Source: an uncultured Candidatus Melainabacteria bacterium (GTDB taxonomy: Bacteria > Cyanobacteriota > Vampirovibrionia > Gastranaerophilales > Gastranaerophilaceae). Taken from it: 64,000 nt of DNA. The stretch covers positions 1 through 64,000 of the forward strand of contig CAKVCZ010000014.1 of NCBI GenBank assembly GCA_934726055.1. The letters are read 5' to 3'. Both the position numbers and the translations under genes were made by a program. Below are positions 15,584 to 23,855 of the stretch, piece by piece; within the stretch, counting starts at the first letter, position 1, and the number at the start of each line of letters is the position of its first letter. Under the pieces are notes generated by a model that saw only the letters and a list, made by a program, of their open reading frames with translations, did not search any database and was not told the DNA's origin.

Positions 15584-16102
15584 TTAATTTTTTTTGAGAA
15601 TTTTTTCTAATTCTAAAAGTTTAATTTTTCTTTCAATTCCACCTGCATATCCTGTAAGACTTCCGTTTTTGCCGACAACTCTGTGGCATGGTATTATTAT
15701 TGATATAGGATTATGCCCTACTGCACCGCCTACTGCCTGTGCAGAAACTTTTTCTACCCCTTTAAGTTTTGCTACCATTGACGCAATTTCACCATAAGTA
15801 ACTATTTGTCCATAAGGAATTTGTTTTAATATCGCCCAAACAATTTTTCTAAATGGTGTACCGATTTGATTAATTCTCGGCATAAAGTTTGGTTCTTTTC
15901 CTTGAAAATAGATATCTAACCATTTTTTTGTCTGATTAAATATGCTTAAATCATCTTTTTGGCAATATTTGTGTAGTGATTTATCACAGTGTTTTTGATT
16001 TTTAAAATATAAACCCGTAAGCCCTAAATCATTTGCAGTCAAAAGCATTTCTCCAAGAGGAGAAGTGTAAGAAGTTACATACTGCACATTATTTCCTATC
16101 AT
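15584..16102 (-). CDS. ogt: Methylated-DNA--protein-cysteine S-methyltransferase
   Basis: A suicide DNA-repair protein that transfers the methyl group from O6-methylguanine to its own cysteine. The active-site sequence IPCHRVVGKNGSLTGYAGG is intact, as are GTPFRKIVWAILKQIPYG and the helix-turn-helix-like VSAQAVGGAVGHNP. The N-terminal domain is short (TSYTSPLGEMLLTANDLGLTGLYF). 172 residues, with no AraC-like Ada domain, so it is the constitutive Ogt/MGMT type. First gene of a two-gene unit with the NimA-like protein. Confidence 0.95.
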   Translation of the reverse strand: MIGNNVQYVTSYTSPLGEMLLTANDLGLTGLYFKNQKHCDKSLHKYCQKDDLSIFNQTKKWLDIYFQGKEPNFMPRINQIGTPFRKIVWAILKQIPYGQIVTYGEIASMVAKLKGVEKVSAQAVGGAVGHNPISIIIPCHRVVGKNGSLTGYAGGIERKIKLLELEKILKKN

Positions 16103-16173
16103 ATTTAAGATTTTAACACAAATAAAATATTAGCCACAAAATAGTAAATTAAATTATAAATTTACGCAAATAC

Positions 16174-16201
16174 TTGCAAAAATAGTTTTTTTTGCTAGAA
16201 T
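16174..16201 (+). promoter_or_regulatory. Promoter for the tRNA-Arg transcription unit
   Basis: TTGCAA (16174-16179), 16 bp, TAGAAT (16196-16201). Start expected near 16208, which places about 385 nt of repeated leader before the mature tRNA. No other promoter of this quality is seen closer to the tRNA. Confidence 0.6.
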
Positions 16202-16235
16202 GGGTTTATACTTAGTATTTAGTTGTACAGTACCG

Positions 16236-16665
<430 letters not shown>

Positions 16666-16673
16666 TATAATAT

Positions 16674-16699
16674 AAAAAGAGCTTACGGGCTCTTTTTTT
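16674..16699 (+). terminator. Intrinsic terminator after tRNA-Arg
   Basis: An AAAGAGC stem with GCTCTTT, a six-base loop, then a run of T. Confidence 0.85.
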
Positions 16700-16796
16700 G
16701 TGGAGGGTTCTTCACCCTCGACGGTCGGGAGTTCTACCTCTCGTAAAACGATAAACAATCGTTTTACTCGGCAGAGTCTCCACGCGTATATAATAT

Positions 16797-16823
16797 AAAA
16801 AGAGCTTTCGGGCTCTTTTTTTT
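16797..16823 (+). terminator. Second copy of the tRNA-Arg terminator
   Basis: The same AAAGAGC/GCTCTTT hairpin with TTCG in the loop and a longer T-run; part of the downstream tandem duplication. Confidence 0.8.
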
Positions 16824-16895
16824 GTGGAGGGTTCTTCACCCTCGACGGTCGGGAGTTCTACCTCTCGTAAAACGACTATTCCTCCATTTTAAATC

Positions 16896-16924
16896 TTGAA
16901 TTTAAATGTATAATTTGTTATAAT
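16896..16924 (+). promoter_or_regulatory. Promoter of the exported protein gene at 16949
   Basis: TTGAAT (16896-16901), 17 bp, TATAAT (16919-16924); a second TATAAT lies at 16909-16914. Confidence 0.65.
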
Positions 16925-16948
16925 ACAAAACCAGAAAGAGGGATGATT

Positions 16949-17509
16949 ATGAAAAAATTTATTTTATCTGTAATTTTTGCTATTTTGATATCGGGTTTAA
17001 TTACTCTAACTGTTCATGCTGTTTCCCAAAAAGTTACAATTAACGGAACAGAGTATAAATTAAAATATTCTAATTGCGACAATCGTTCAGTTGCTTGTAT
17101 GAATGAGTATTACAAAGCAAATGAACAGGGCTTTAATTGGACCGAACTATTTACTGTTGTTTATACAAAAAATACAAACAATCCTTTCGAGTTTGCAAAG
17201 GCTCTTGCAAATTCTCAAAAATATTCAGATATAGAAATTAATAAACAAGAAAATTATGCTATTGTTCGTTTTTTAATTCCTTATAAAGATAAAAACGGAA
17301 ATTCGGTTATAGAGCAAAATATTGCAAAAGTTATGAAATATTCCTTTGGAAATGGTGTTGTTTCTCAACAATATGCCGTAAAAATTTTATTAAATCTTTC
17401 AAAAGATACCGTAGAAAAAAAATTACAGCACAATGAATCAGTTTATTCTGAGTTGATTAAGACTGTTCCAGCTCAAAGAATGTATACACAACATTTGCAA
17501 GATTGGTAA
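16949..17509 (+). CDS. Exported protein of unknown function
   Basis: A 186-residue protein with a Sec signal peptide (MKKFILSVIFAILISGLITL, probable cleavage after VHA). The start is set at 16949 because AGAGGG at 16936-16941 is at proper distance from it; the ATG at 16943 is too close. The mature part has two Cys early on (NCDNRSVACMNEYY), which may form a disulphide, and a predicted alpha/beta domain with no recognised motif. It is preceded by a good promoter right after the tRNA-Arg repeats. Probably periplasmic; I do not recognise the family. Confidence 0.8.
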   Translation: MKKFILSVIFAILISGLITLTVHAVSQKVTINGTEYKLKYSNCDNRSVACMNEYYKANEQGFNWTELFTVVYTKNTNNPFEFAKALANSQKYSDIEINKQENYAIVRFLIPYKDKNGNSVIEQNIAKVMKYSFGNGVVSQQYAVKILLNLSKDTVEKKLQHNESVYSELIKTVPAQRMYTQHLQDW

Positions 17510-17586
17510 AACCAGATTGCATAATTGATAGATTTTAATAGTTTATATTTAAATATTAATTTTTGTGTAGTAATTATTTTTTAAAA

Positions 17587-17931
17587 CTAAAACATAGAAC
17601 CATTCCATCCCCATAAATCAACTGGATGATATGTTATATAAATGTTTGATCCATCTATGTTGTAATCTGTGCCCAAAATATCACATATATTTTTTGTTAA
17701 ACTCTGACAAGCAGGTTTTGTTGCTGAACCCAATAGTTTGATTGATATGTATGCACCTTTTTCTAATTTTTTACCACCCATGTAAAGAGATTTTCCACAA
17801 CTTATTTCAGACATTATATATGCTGTTGGTTTTGAAAACGCAGAAGAAACAGCATTGGATAATTTTTCTTGTAAATCATTTTTTTGACTATCGTTTAATT
17901 CTACACTCAAATTTGCTTGTATAAATGGCAT
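17587..17931 (-). CDS. MIF-like (macrophage migration inhibitory factor family) tautomerase
   Basis: 114 residues, the MIF size. MPFIQANLSVEL places the catalytic N-terminal proline right after Met. KPTAYIMSEI matches the MIF KPPQYIAVHV segment, and the C-terminal NIYITYHPVDLWGWNGSMF matches the trimer-forming end of MIF/D-dopachrome tautomerase rather than 4-oxalocrotonate tautomerases, which are half as long. The CxxC redox motif of mammalian MIF is absent. It would form a trimer with keto-enol (phenylpyruvate-type) tautomerase activity. There is no signal peptide, as in eukaryotic MIF. Natural substrate unknown. Confidence 0.88.
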   Translation of the reverse strand: MPFIQANLSVELNDSQKNDLQEKLSNAVSSAFSKPTAYIMSEISCGKSLYMGGKKLEKGAYISIKLLGSATKPACQSLTKNICDILGTDYNIDGSNIYITYHPVDLWGWNGSMF

Positions 17932-18032
17932 ATTTTCTCCTTTTAATAAACTTATAATACTACAATAATATTATCACGAATAAAGTTTTTCTTATTATTT
18001 TTGTGTTAACATATCATAAAAAAGGAGTGGAT

Positions 18033-19061
18033 ATGATTAAAAAATTTTTAATATTTTGTTTTACAGTATCTGTCATATTAGGTAATCTAAATACTGTAAA
18101 TGCCCAAGAATATTGGGATAAAACCTTTCCAAAGAGTGATAAAGTTAATGTTCAAAAGGTTAGATTTACAAACAGATATGGAATAACCCTCGTTGGCGAT
18201 TTATACACACCTAAATCCCTAAAAAAAGAAGATAAACTCCCTGCAATAGCAATATCAGGTCCATTTGGAGCGGTAAAGGAACAAGCTTCCGGTCTTTATG
18301 CTCAAACATTGGCACAACAAGGTTTTGTTACTTTAGCATTTGATCCTTCTTATACAGGCGAAAGCGATGGAACACCAAGAAGTGTCGCTTCTCCTGATAT
18401 AAATACAGAAGATTTTTCTGCGGCAGTAGATTATTTAAGTAATTACAAAAACGTAAATCCAAACAAAATAGGTGTTTTAGGTATTTGCGGATTTGGTGGT
18501 TTTGCTGTTAATGCAGCAGCTATGGATACTAGAATTAAAGCAACAGTAGCAAGCACAATGTATGATATGACACGTGTTTCCGCAAAAGGATACAATGATT
18601 CTATTAGTGAAAAAACTCGATATGAAATAAAAAAATTATTAAATAAACAAAGAACAGAAGATTATAAAAACGGTTCATACGCAAAAGCACAAGGACTTCC
18701 TGACAAATTAAAAGGGGATGAACCTCAATTTGTAAAAGATTATTGGAATTATTATAAAACCAAAAGAGGTTTTCATTCTCGCTCTATAAATTCAAACGGA
18801 AATTGGAATATGACATCTTCACTATCATTAATGAATATGCCCATTTTATCGTATGCAAATGAAATAAAAAGTGCAGTTTTGTTAGTGCATGGAGAAAAAG
18901 CCCATAGCAAATATTTTTCAGAAACAGTATATAAAAAGTTAAAGGGCAAAAACAAAGAATTACTAATTGTTAAAAATGCAAATCATGTTGATTTGTATGA
19001 TAATATAGAAAAAATTCCGTTTGACAAAATAACAGAATTTTACAAAAAATATTTAAAATAA
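18033..19061 (+). CDS. Exported alpha/beta hydrolase with a Cys nucleophile (dienelactone-hydrolase-like)
   Basis: 342 residues starting at the ATG at 18033, which has AAGGAG at 18022-18027; the frame extends to a GTG at 18003 but the shorter start begins the signal peptide (MIKKFLIFCFTVSVILGNL...VNA). The nucleophile elbow is GICGFGG, with Cys (residue 152) in place of Ser as in dienelactone hydrolases. AFDPSYTGESDGTPRS precedes it, LLVHGEKAHS gives the Asp/Glu region, and NANHVDLYD supplies the His. Likely a periplasmic or secreted esterase-like enzyme; substrate unknown. It is followed 29 nt later by the VanX-like gene. Confidence 0.85.
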   Translation: MIKKFLIFCFTVSVILGNLNTVNAQEYWDKTFPKSDKVNVQKVRFTNRYGITLVGDLYTPKSLKKEDKLPAIAISGPFGAVKEQASGLYAQTLAQQGFVTLAFDPSYTGESDGTPRSVASPDINTEDFSAAVDYLSNYKNVNPNKIGVLGICGFGGFAVNAAAMDTRIKATVASTMYDMTRVSAKGYNDSISEKTRYEIKKLLNKQRTEDYKNGSYAKAQGLPDKLKGDEPQFVKDYWNYYKTKRGFHSRSINSNGNWNMTSSLSLMNMPILSYANEIKSAVLLVHGEKAHSKYFSETVYKKLKGKNKELLIVKNANHVDLYDNIEKIPFDKITEFYKKYLK

Positions 19062-19090
19062 AGTTTAATAATAAATAGGAAGTTACGCAA

Positions 19091-19777
19091 ATGTTTAATA
19101 ATATAAAAATTTTTTTAACAGTTATTATCATTTTATGCACTATACAAACATCCATTGCATCACAAATATCTTATGATAAAAGTGATTTTGCAGCAGTTTC
19201 AACAGTTATTTACGATGCTGCTTACGATATTCGATATTATTCCTCAAACAATTTTACAGGCAATAGAATAAATGGCTACAAAGCTCCTATTGCGTATATG
19301 ACAAAAGAATCTTTAAAAGCATTATCTCTAGCAGCAGAAGATTTAAGAAAGCAAGGTTATAGACTATTAATTTGGGATACGTACAGACCACAAAAAGCAG
19401 TTAATAATTTTGTTGAATGGATTAACAATCCTAATGATAAAGGGGATAAAAGTTTTTATCCGAATTTAAAGAAATCTGATTTATTAAAAGGGCAATACAT
19501 AATGGAAAAATCAGGACATACAAGAGGATCAACTGTTGATTTAACTATAATTAAAAAAGATGGTTCTTTTATAGATATGGGCGGAACTTTTGATTTATTT
19601 AGTGAAATTTCGCATCCTGATTATAAAAATTTAACAAAAGAACAAAAGAAGAATAGAAAAATATTACACGATGCAATGATAAAAGCCGGATTTAAAGGTA
19701 TAGATTCTGAATGGTGGCATTATACACTAAAAAATGAGCCTTATCCTGATACATATTTTGACTTTGATGTTGAATAG
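19091..19777 (+). CDS. Exported D-Ala-D-Ala dipeptidase (VanX/DdpX family, M15D)
   Basis: 228 residues. An N-terminal hydrophobic segment (IKIFLTVIIILCTIQTSIA) acts as a signal peptide or anchor. The zinc site is complete: SGHTRGSTVD (H143, D150) and EWWH (catalytic E207, H210), and the substrate Arg is in DTYRP (R99). VanX hydrolyses D-Ala-D-Ala; an exported member more likely recycles or trims cell-wall-derived dipeptides than gives vancomycin resistance, for which no vanHA genes are nearby. Terminated by the hairpin at 19801-19836. Confidence 0.9.
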   Translation: MFNNIKIFLTVIIILCTIQTSIASQISYDKSDFAAVSTVIYDAAYDIRYYSSNNFTGNRINGYKAPIAYMTKESLKALSLAAEDLRKQGYRLLIWDTYRPQKAVNNFVEWINNPNDKGDKSFYPNLKKSDLLKGQYIMEKSGHTRGSTVDLTIIKKDGSFIDMGGTFDLFSEISHPDYKNLTKEQKKNRKILHDAMIKAGFKGIDSEWWHYTLKNEPYPDTYFDFDVE

Positions 19778-19800
19778 AATTTTGCTATCCAAATTCTATA

Positions 19801-19836
19801 AAAAAAACAGGGTAATTTTTGACCCTGTTTTTTTAT
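19801..19836 (+). terminator. Intrinsic terminator after the VanX-like gene
   Basis: AAAAAAACAGGGT pairs with the ACCCTGTTTTTTT strand around a short loop, with a T-run at the end. Its A-rich left arm may let it act on the minus strand too. Confidence 0.85.
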
Positions 19837-19864
19837 TGGCAGAAGTATAGGCTCGAAATGCAAT

Positions 19865-19894
19865 AAAAAAAGACTTCTTGATGAAGTCTTTTTA
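19865..19894 (-). terminator. Terminator of tRNA-Val
   Basis: On the minus strand, AAGACTTC pairs with GAAGTCTT around a short loop, followed by TTTTTTATT, directly 3' of the tRNA. Confidence 0.85.
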
Positions 19895-19970
19895 TGGTGG
19901 GCGTTGAGAGGCTCGAACTCCCGACATCTTCCTTGTAAGGGAAGCGCTCTACCAACTGAGCTAAACGCCC
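19895..19970 (-). tRNA. tRNA-Val (anticodon UAC), CCA encoded
   Basis: Minus-strand cloverleaf: acceptor GGGCGTT with AACGCCC, D-arm GCTCAGTTGGTAGAGC, anticodon arm CTTCC-CTTACAA-GGAAG (TAC at 34-36), T-arm CGGGAGTTCGAGCCTCTC-like with TTCGAG loop, discriminator A and an encoded CCA (19895-19897). Preceded by a ~100-nt structured leader. Confidence 0.95.
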
Positions 19971-19998
19971 TCACCAAATTATTTAATTTTTATCCTAA

Positions 19999-20068
19999 CT
20001 CAGTCGGTAGAGCTTTATATGAACTACCGCTCGGGTTTCCCCTCACTGGGCAACTGAGCTAAATACCC
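19999..20068 (-). repeat. tRNA-mimicking inverted repeat in the tRNA-Val leader
   Basis: Read on the minus strand, the leader begins GGGTATTTAGCTCAGTTG (5' end at 20068), a near copy of the tRNA-Val 5' end. About 55 nt later comes GCTCTACCGACTGAG (20013-19999), complementary to the tRNA D-arm over 15 positions with one G-U. The two ends of the leader also pair with each other (TAGCTCAGT with ACTGAGTTA). This is the same plan as upstream of tRNA-Arg, but with a different sequence and only one copy. Confidence 0.75.
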
Positions 20069-20085
20069 ATCGCATCTGTAAACTT

Positions 20086-20114
20086 AATATAACCGAAAAA
20101 ACTTTTTATGTCAA
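20086..20114 (-). promoter_or_regulatory. Promoter of the tRNA-Val transcription unit
   Basis: Minus strand: TTGACA (20114-20109), 17 bp, TATATT (20091-20086). Start expected near 20079, so the tRNA-like leader is transcribed with tRNA-Val. Confidence 0.75.
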
Positions 20115-20140
20115 CTACTTTATTAAAATTTTTATATTTC

Positions 20141-20920
20141 TTATGCCAGCAATCTTTCATCTTCTTCTTCCGGCTCTTGCATTTGAGAATGATTTATTCC
20201 ATACCCAAATAAAGCAAAATCGTATTTTATCGGATCTTCACAATCAAAAGTCTTTAATCGTTCTGTTAACTCTAATACCGCTTTATAGTCATTTGAACTT
20301 CTATTTAACAATCCTAAATTACGTGCCATCCTTGCAACATGAACATCGAACGGTATTAAAAGTTTTGATGGCTTTATAAAATTCCACATGCCGAAATCCA
20401 CAGGAGGTTTTCTCACCATCCAACGTAAAAACATATTTAACCTTTTCATTGTTCCGCCGTTTTTTGGATTCGGTATTAAATGACAATATCCTTGTGTTAA
20501 TTTTGCACCATCATAAAAATAATCACATACACCTTGAAACATCGGCATTAATTCATCTCTATAATTCTTTTTAAATAATTCTTTTAAAGAACTGCCGGAC
20601 ACGTATAACAAATGTAATTTTCTGAAAAATTCATGCACATCATAATTCTTCGCAAATCTGTAATTAAAATTCAATATTTTATGCACATCACCATTCATTA
20701 CAAAATCATATGGTTTATTATCTATACATTCGAAGAGTTCATTTAACTTTTGTATAAATACCTTTCTGTTTCCATAAGAAAAACACGATGCTATAAATCC
20801 GGCAAGTGTTGCATCTTCTTCATTCCCAAATCTATGGACAAACTGAACCGGATCATCATTTATAAATTCTGATGTTTCATATTGTTTTACTAATAAGTCT
20901 AATGTTTCTTTATCTATCAT
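20141..20920 (-). CDS. TIGR02757/DUF2400-family protein
   Basis: A 259-residue soluble protein with the family's conserved segments: DPVQFVHRF near residue 24, FIASCFSYGNRKVF, FNYRFAKNYDVHEFF, MKRLNMFLRWMVRKPPVDFGMW, and LIPFDVHVARMARNLGLL. The LNMFLRWMVR...D.H arrangement resembles helix-hairpin-helix DNA glycosylase-like folds, but no reaction is established for the family. Its start overlaps the tadA stop by 4 nt (ATGA), and it is last in the response regulator-kinase-tadA operon. Confidence 0.85.
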   Translation of the reverse strand: MIDKETLDLLVKQYETSEFINDDPVQFVHRFGNEEDATLAGFIASCFSYGNRKVFIQKLNELFECIDNKPYDFVMNGDVHKILNFNYRFAKNYDVHEFFRKLHLLYVSGSSLKELFKKNYRDELMPMFQGVCDYFYDGAKLTQGYCHLIPNPKNGGTMKRLNMFLRWMVRKPPVDFGMWNFIKPSKLLIPFDVHVARMARNLGLLNRSSNDYKAVLELTERLKTFDCEDPIKYDFALFGYGINHSQMQEPEEEDERLLA

Positions 20921-21345
20921 CTTATTTTCCCAAAAAAATTTTTTAATATTATATCACAATCTTGTTCCATAATTCCACCATAAACTTTTAATTTTGAATT
21001 ATGTATTTTTCTTAAATCAATAACAGAACCTAAAGCTCCATATTGAGTGTCATAAGAACCAAAATATAAATTTTTTATTTTTGCTTGAATTATTGCAGAC
21101 GCACACATTGGACAAGGTTCAAGCGTAACGTACATATCACAATCATCTAACCTCCAGCGTTTTAGCCCTTTTTGTGCCATCTCTATTGCTAAAATTTCTG
21201 CATGTGCACATGAATTTTGCATTTCCTCTTTTTGATTATGTGCATACGCTATAATTTCATTATTTTTTACAATTACAGCACCAACAGGAACATCTTTTTT
21301 AGCTTGAAGTGCTATTTCAACTGCATCTAACATAAATCCCGTCAT
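20917..21345 (-). CDS. tadA: tRNA-specific adenosine-34 deaminase
   Basis: TadA converts A34 to inosine in tRNA-Arg(ACG), letting it read CGU, CGC and CGA. Zinc and catalytic motifs HAEILAIEMA and PCPMCASAIIQAKI are complete, followed by YGSYDTQYGALGSVIDL-type sequence typical of TadA. 142 residues, a little shorter than average at the N-terminus but complete for the fold. Its presumed substrate tRNA lies at 16592-16665. It starts 4 nt after the histidine kinase stop and overlaps the next gene by 4 nt. Confidence 0.95.
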   Translation of the reverse strand: MTGFMLDAVEIALQAKKDVPVGAVIVKNNEIIAYAHNQKEEMQNSCAHAEILAIEMAQKGLKRWRLDDCDMYVTLEPCPMCASAIIQAKIKNLYFGSYDTQYGALGSVIDLRKIHNSKLKVYGGIMEQDCDIILKNFFGKIR

Positions 21346-21349
21346 CTTA

Positions 21350-23086
21350 CTATACTTTCTTTTCTATTGATTTAAATAACGGAAATGTTAAATTAACTCT
21401 AAATCCAACTTCCTCATTTGAAACTATTTCTATTGTACCATTCATTGCTTCTACAAGACCTTTTACTATAAATAGTCCTAAACCTGTTCCTCGAGTGGTT
21501 CTAGTAGTTTTGTCATCTAATCTTATAAATTTTTCAAATAAGCTGTTTATCTTGTTTTGTGGAATCTTATCGCAGTCGTTTTCTATAAATATCTTGACGT
21601 TATTTGAATTATATTCTCCATTAATTCTAATTGGAGTGTTTTCATAAGAATATTTTATTGCATTTTCTATTAAATTAACAATTACTTGTTCCAATCTGTC
21701 TTTGTCTGATAAAACTAATGGAAAATCTTCGCTTATATTATTTATAATTTCTTTCCCCGCATCATTTTTAACCAACATTACTGCATTTTCAACAGTATCA
21801 GATATCCAAACCGGTTCTAAAGTAACACGTATTTTAGCCCTTTCTATGTCTGGTACTATAAGTAAATCTTCTATCAATCTTTTTAATCGTTCCGATTGCT
21901 TTTTGATAATATGAAGAGATTTTTGTTGAGTTTCTTCATCTATTTTTATATCTGTTCTTAATAATCTTGAAGTATAGCCTTGAATACTTGTCAACGGTGT
22001 TCGTAATTCATGACTTACTGTATCAATTAAATTTGAACGAAATTCATTAAGTTTTTGCAATTCCACATTTTGTTTTTTCAATTGAATATAAGATTTATGA
22101 ATTTCTGATACCATTTTATTAAATTCAGAAGCTAAAAATACAACTTCATACGGAGTAAAAATACTTTTTATCAAGTGAATTCTACGCTGATAACTACCTT
22201 TTGTAATTGCCATGATTGCTTTAAATAATTGGCGAATGTTAATATACATATAATATATGTATAATCCTACAATTATAAAAATACTTAATGAAGATACAAA
22301 TACTGCCATCAATAGTTTAAATCTGTTATCATTAATTGTATTTCGAGTAATTTTTTCGGTGGTATTTACAATAACCATAAATTCAGGATTGTTTTTATGT
22401 ATATAAACTATCGGCTGATTTTTTATATCTCCATATATCACAGCCATATTGTCAGTAATTCTTTGAGGTAAAAGATTTAGTGAATCCTTATAGACTTCTT
22501 CAGTGTAATTATGTTGTGCAACAATTTTTCCGGTTGAATCTATTACATATATTTGGCGTGCATCATCTTTTAACGATTTGAATATATAGTTATTTATATC
22601 TTCTACAAACAAAGAAGCAACCAAATATTTTTTATCTTGTGTTTCTACATATACTGTATATTTATCTGATAATAAATTATTCTCTTTTATTTTTTGAACT
22701 TCATTTATGGTATTTACAATTTGTATATCTGAAAAATATTTATAGTTTTCTCTTGTTTTATCTAAATATTTCTGTTTTTGCTCTATTGAATATAAATTGT
22801 TTAGTGTAAAACTAATTTGTTTCAATTCACTATCCAGAGTTGACCAAAAGACATCAATTTCGTTTGATACAACATTTGCAATCAGTACAGCTGAATTTTT
22901 CAATTGAGCACGCATTGCTTGTTGATTTATATTATTTATAATAATTCCGCTAATAATCATTGGAATAAGTACAGCAATAAATAAAACTATCAAAATTTGT
23001 TCTGCAATTTTTAATCGTTTTAATCTTAAATGTTTTTTTATTCTGCTTAAATTTTTTATTGTTTTAGTTTTCATATTATTCTGCAA
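21350..23086 (-). CDS. Membrane-bound sensor histidine kinase
   Basis: 578 residues. A basic N-terminus, TM1 (about 29-51), an extracytoplasmic sensing domain of about 200 residues (dCache-like by length and position, not by motif), TM2 (about 257-281), a HAMP linker, a HisKA dimerisation helix with the phosphoacceptor H359 in SHELRTPLTS, then the ATPase domain with the N-box (NLIENAIKYSYENTPI), FEKFIRL, and GTGLGLFIVK G2 box. It overlaps the response-regulator gene by 11 nt and forms a cognate pair with it. The signal is unknown. Confidence 0.94.
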   Translation of the reverse strand: MQNNMKTKTIKNLSRIKKHLRLKRLKIAEQILIVLFIAVLIPMIISGIIINNINQQAMRAQLKNSAVLIANVVSNEIDVFWSTLDSELKQISFTLNNLYSIEQKQKYLDKTRENYKYFSDIQIVNTINEVQKIKENNLLSDKYTVYVETQDKKYLVASLFVEDINNYIFKSLKDDARQIYVIDSTGKIVAQHNYTEEVYKDSLNLLPQRITDNMAVIYGDIKNQPIVYIHKNNPEFMVIVNTTEKITRNTINDNRFKLLMAVFVSSLSIFIIVGLYIYYMYINIRQLFKAIMAITKGSYQRRIHLIKSIFTPYEVVFLASEFNKMVSEIHKSYIQLKKQNVELQKLNEFRSNLIDTVSHELRTPLTSIQGYTSRLLRTDIKIDEETQQKSLHIIKKQSERLKRLIEDLLIVPDIERAKIRVTLEPVWISDTVENAVMLVKNDAGKEIINNISEDFPLVLSDKDRLEQVIVNLIENAIKYSYENTPIRINGEYNSNNVKIFIENDCDKIPQNKINSLFEKFIRLDDKTTRTTRGTGLGLFIVKGLVEAMNGTIEIVSNEEVGFRVNLTFPLFKSIEKKV

Positions 23087-23786
23087 ATGGTGTTAGTTTG
23101 TATCCAACATTTGTTACTGTATGTAAATACTTTGGTTCTTTTGAATTTTCTTCTATTTTGTTTCTTAATCCGCCAACATGTACTCTTAACATTCTAACAT
23201 CTTCATTACTATCATATCCCCATACTTCATCCAATAATGTTGCAAGAGTAACAGCATTATTAAAATGTTGCATTAGAGAATAAATAATTTCAAATTCGGT
23301 CGGAGTAAGTTTTACTCTTTTATTAACAATTGTACATTCTAAGGTTTCCGGAAAAATCTGTATATCACCAACACTTAAAACTTCATTTGTAATTGAATTA
23401 TCTTCTTCAACTTGATTTCTTCTTAAAAGAACTCTTATTCTTAAAAGAACTTCTTGTATGTCAAAAGGTTTTACAATATAATCATCCGCACCACTGTCAA
23501 ATCCATCCGTTTTATCTTCAATTGTACCCTTTGCAGTTAGCATTAAAATTGGAATAGCCAATTTTGCCTGCCGAATGTTTTTACAAACTTCAAAACCATT
23601 CATTTTAGGCATCATAACATCCAGCAAAATCAAATCGTAAGAATTATTTAAGGCTTTATTTAAACCTTCCATACCATCTTTTGCTGTATCAACTACATAT
23701 CCGCTTTGAGCGATATCAAATTCTAACAGTTCTCTAATTTCTTCATCGTCATCAACTATCAAAATTCTTTTTTTAAATTTATCCAT
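23076..23786 (-). CDS. OmpR/PhoB-family response regulator
   Basis: 236 residues from the ATG at 23786, which has AAAGGA 8 nt upstream; a TTG at 23792 is the only alternative. The receiver domain has the acidic pair in LIVDDDEE, the phosphorylated Asp (about residue 56) in LILLDVMMPKMNGF, and the conserved Thr and Lys in MLTAKGT...YIVKPFD. The C-terminal winged helix includes LTPTEFEIIYSLMQ and VRMLRVHVGGLRNKIE. First gene of the operon with the kinase, tadA and the TIGR02757 gene. Targets unknown. Confidence 0.95.
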   Translation of the reverse strand: MDKFKKRILIVDDDEEIRELLEFDIAQSGYVVDTAKDGMEGLNKALNNSYDLILLDVMMPKMNGFEVCKNIRQAKLAIPILMLTAKGTIEDKTDGFDSGADDYIVKPFDIQEVLLRIRVLLRRNQVEEDNSITNEVLSVGDIQIFPETLECTIVNKRVKLTPTEFEIIYSLMQHFNNAVTLATLLDEVWGYDSNEDVRMLRVHVGGLRNKIEENSKEPKYLHTVTNVGYKLTPFAE

Positions 23787-23855
23787 ACACAAAATCCTTT
23801 ATTGTAGGAATTTTAGCCCAAAAAAAGTTTCCTTTCAAGTAAAACTAAAAAAGAT

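Noticed and set aside
19091..19777. A vancomycin-resistance operon
   Set aside because: Only the dipeptidase is present, it is exported, and no VanH/VanA-type genes or linked VanRS are found; the two-component system at 21350-23786 lies beyond a tRNA on the other strand.
19999..20068. A second tRNA gene upstream of tRNA-Val
   Set aside because: Only the 5' portion and a D-arm antisense are present; there is no anticodon arm or T-arm with TTCGA, so it is a leader element or tRNA fragment.
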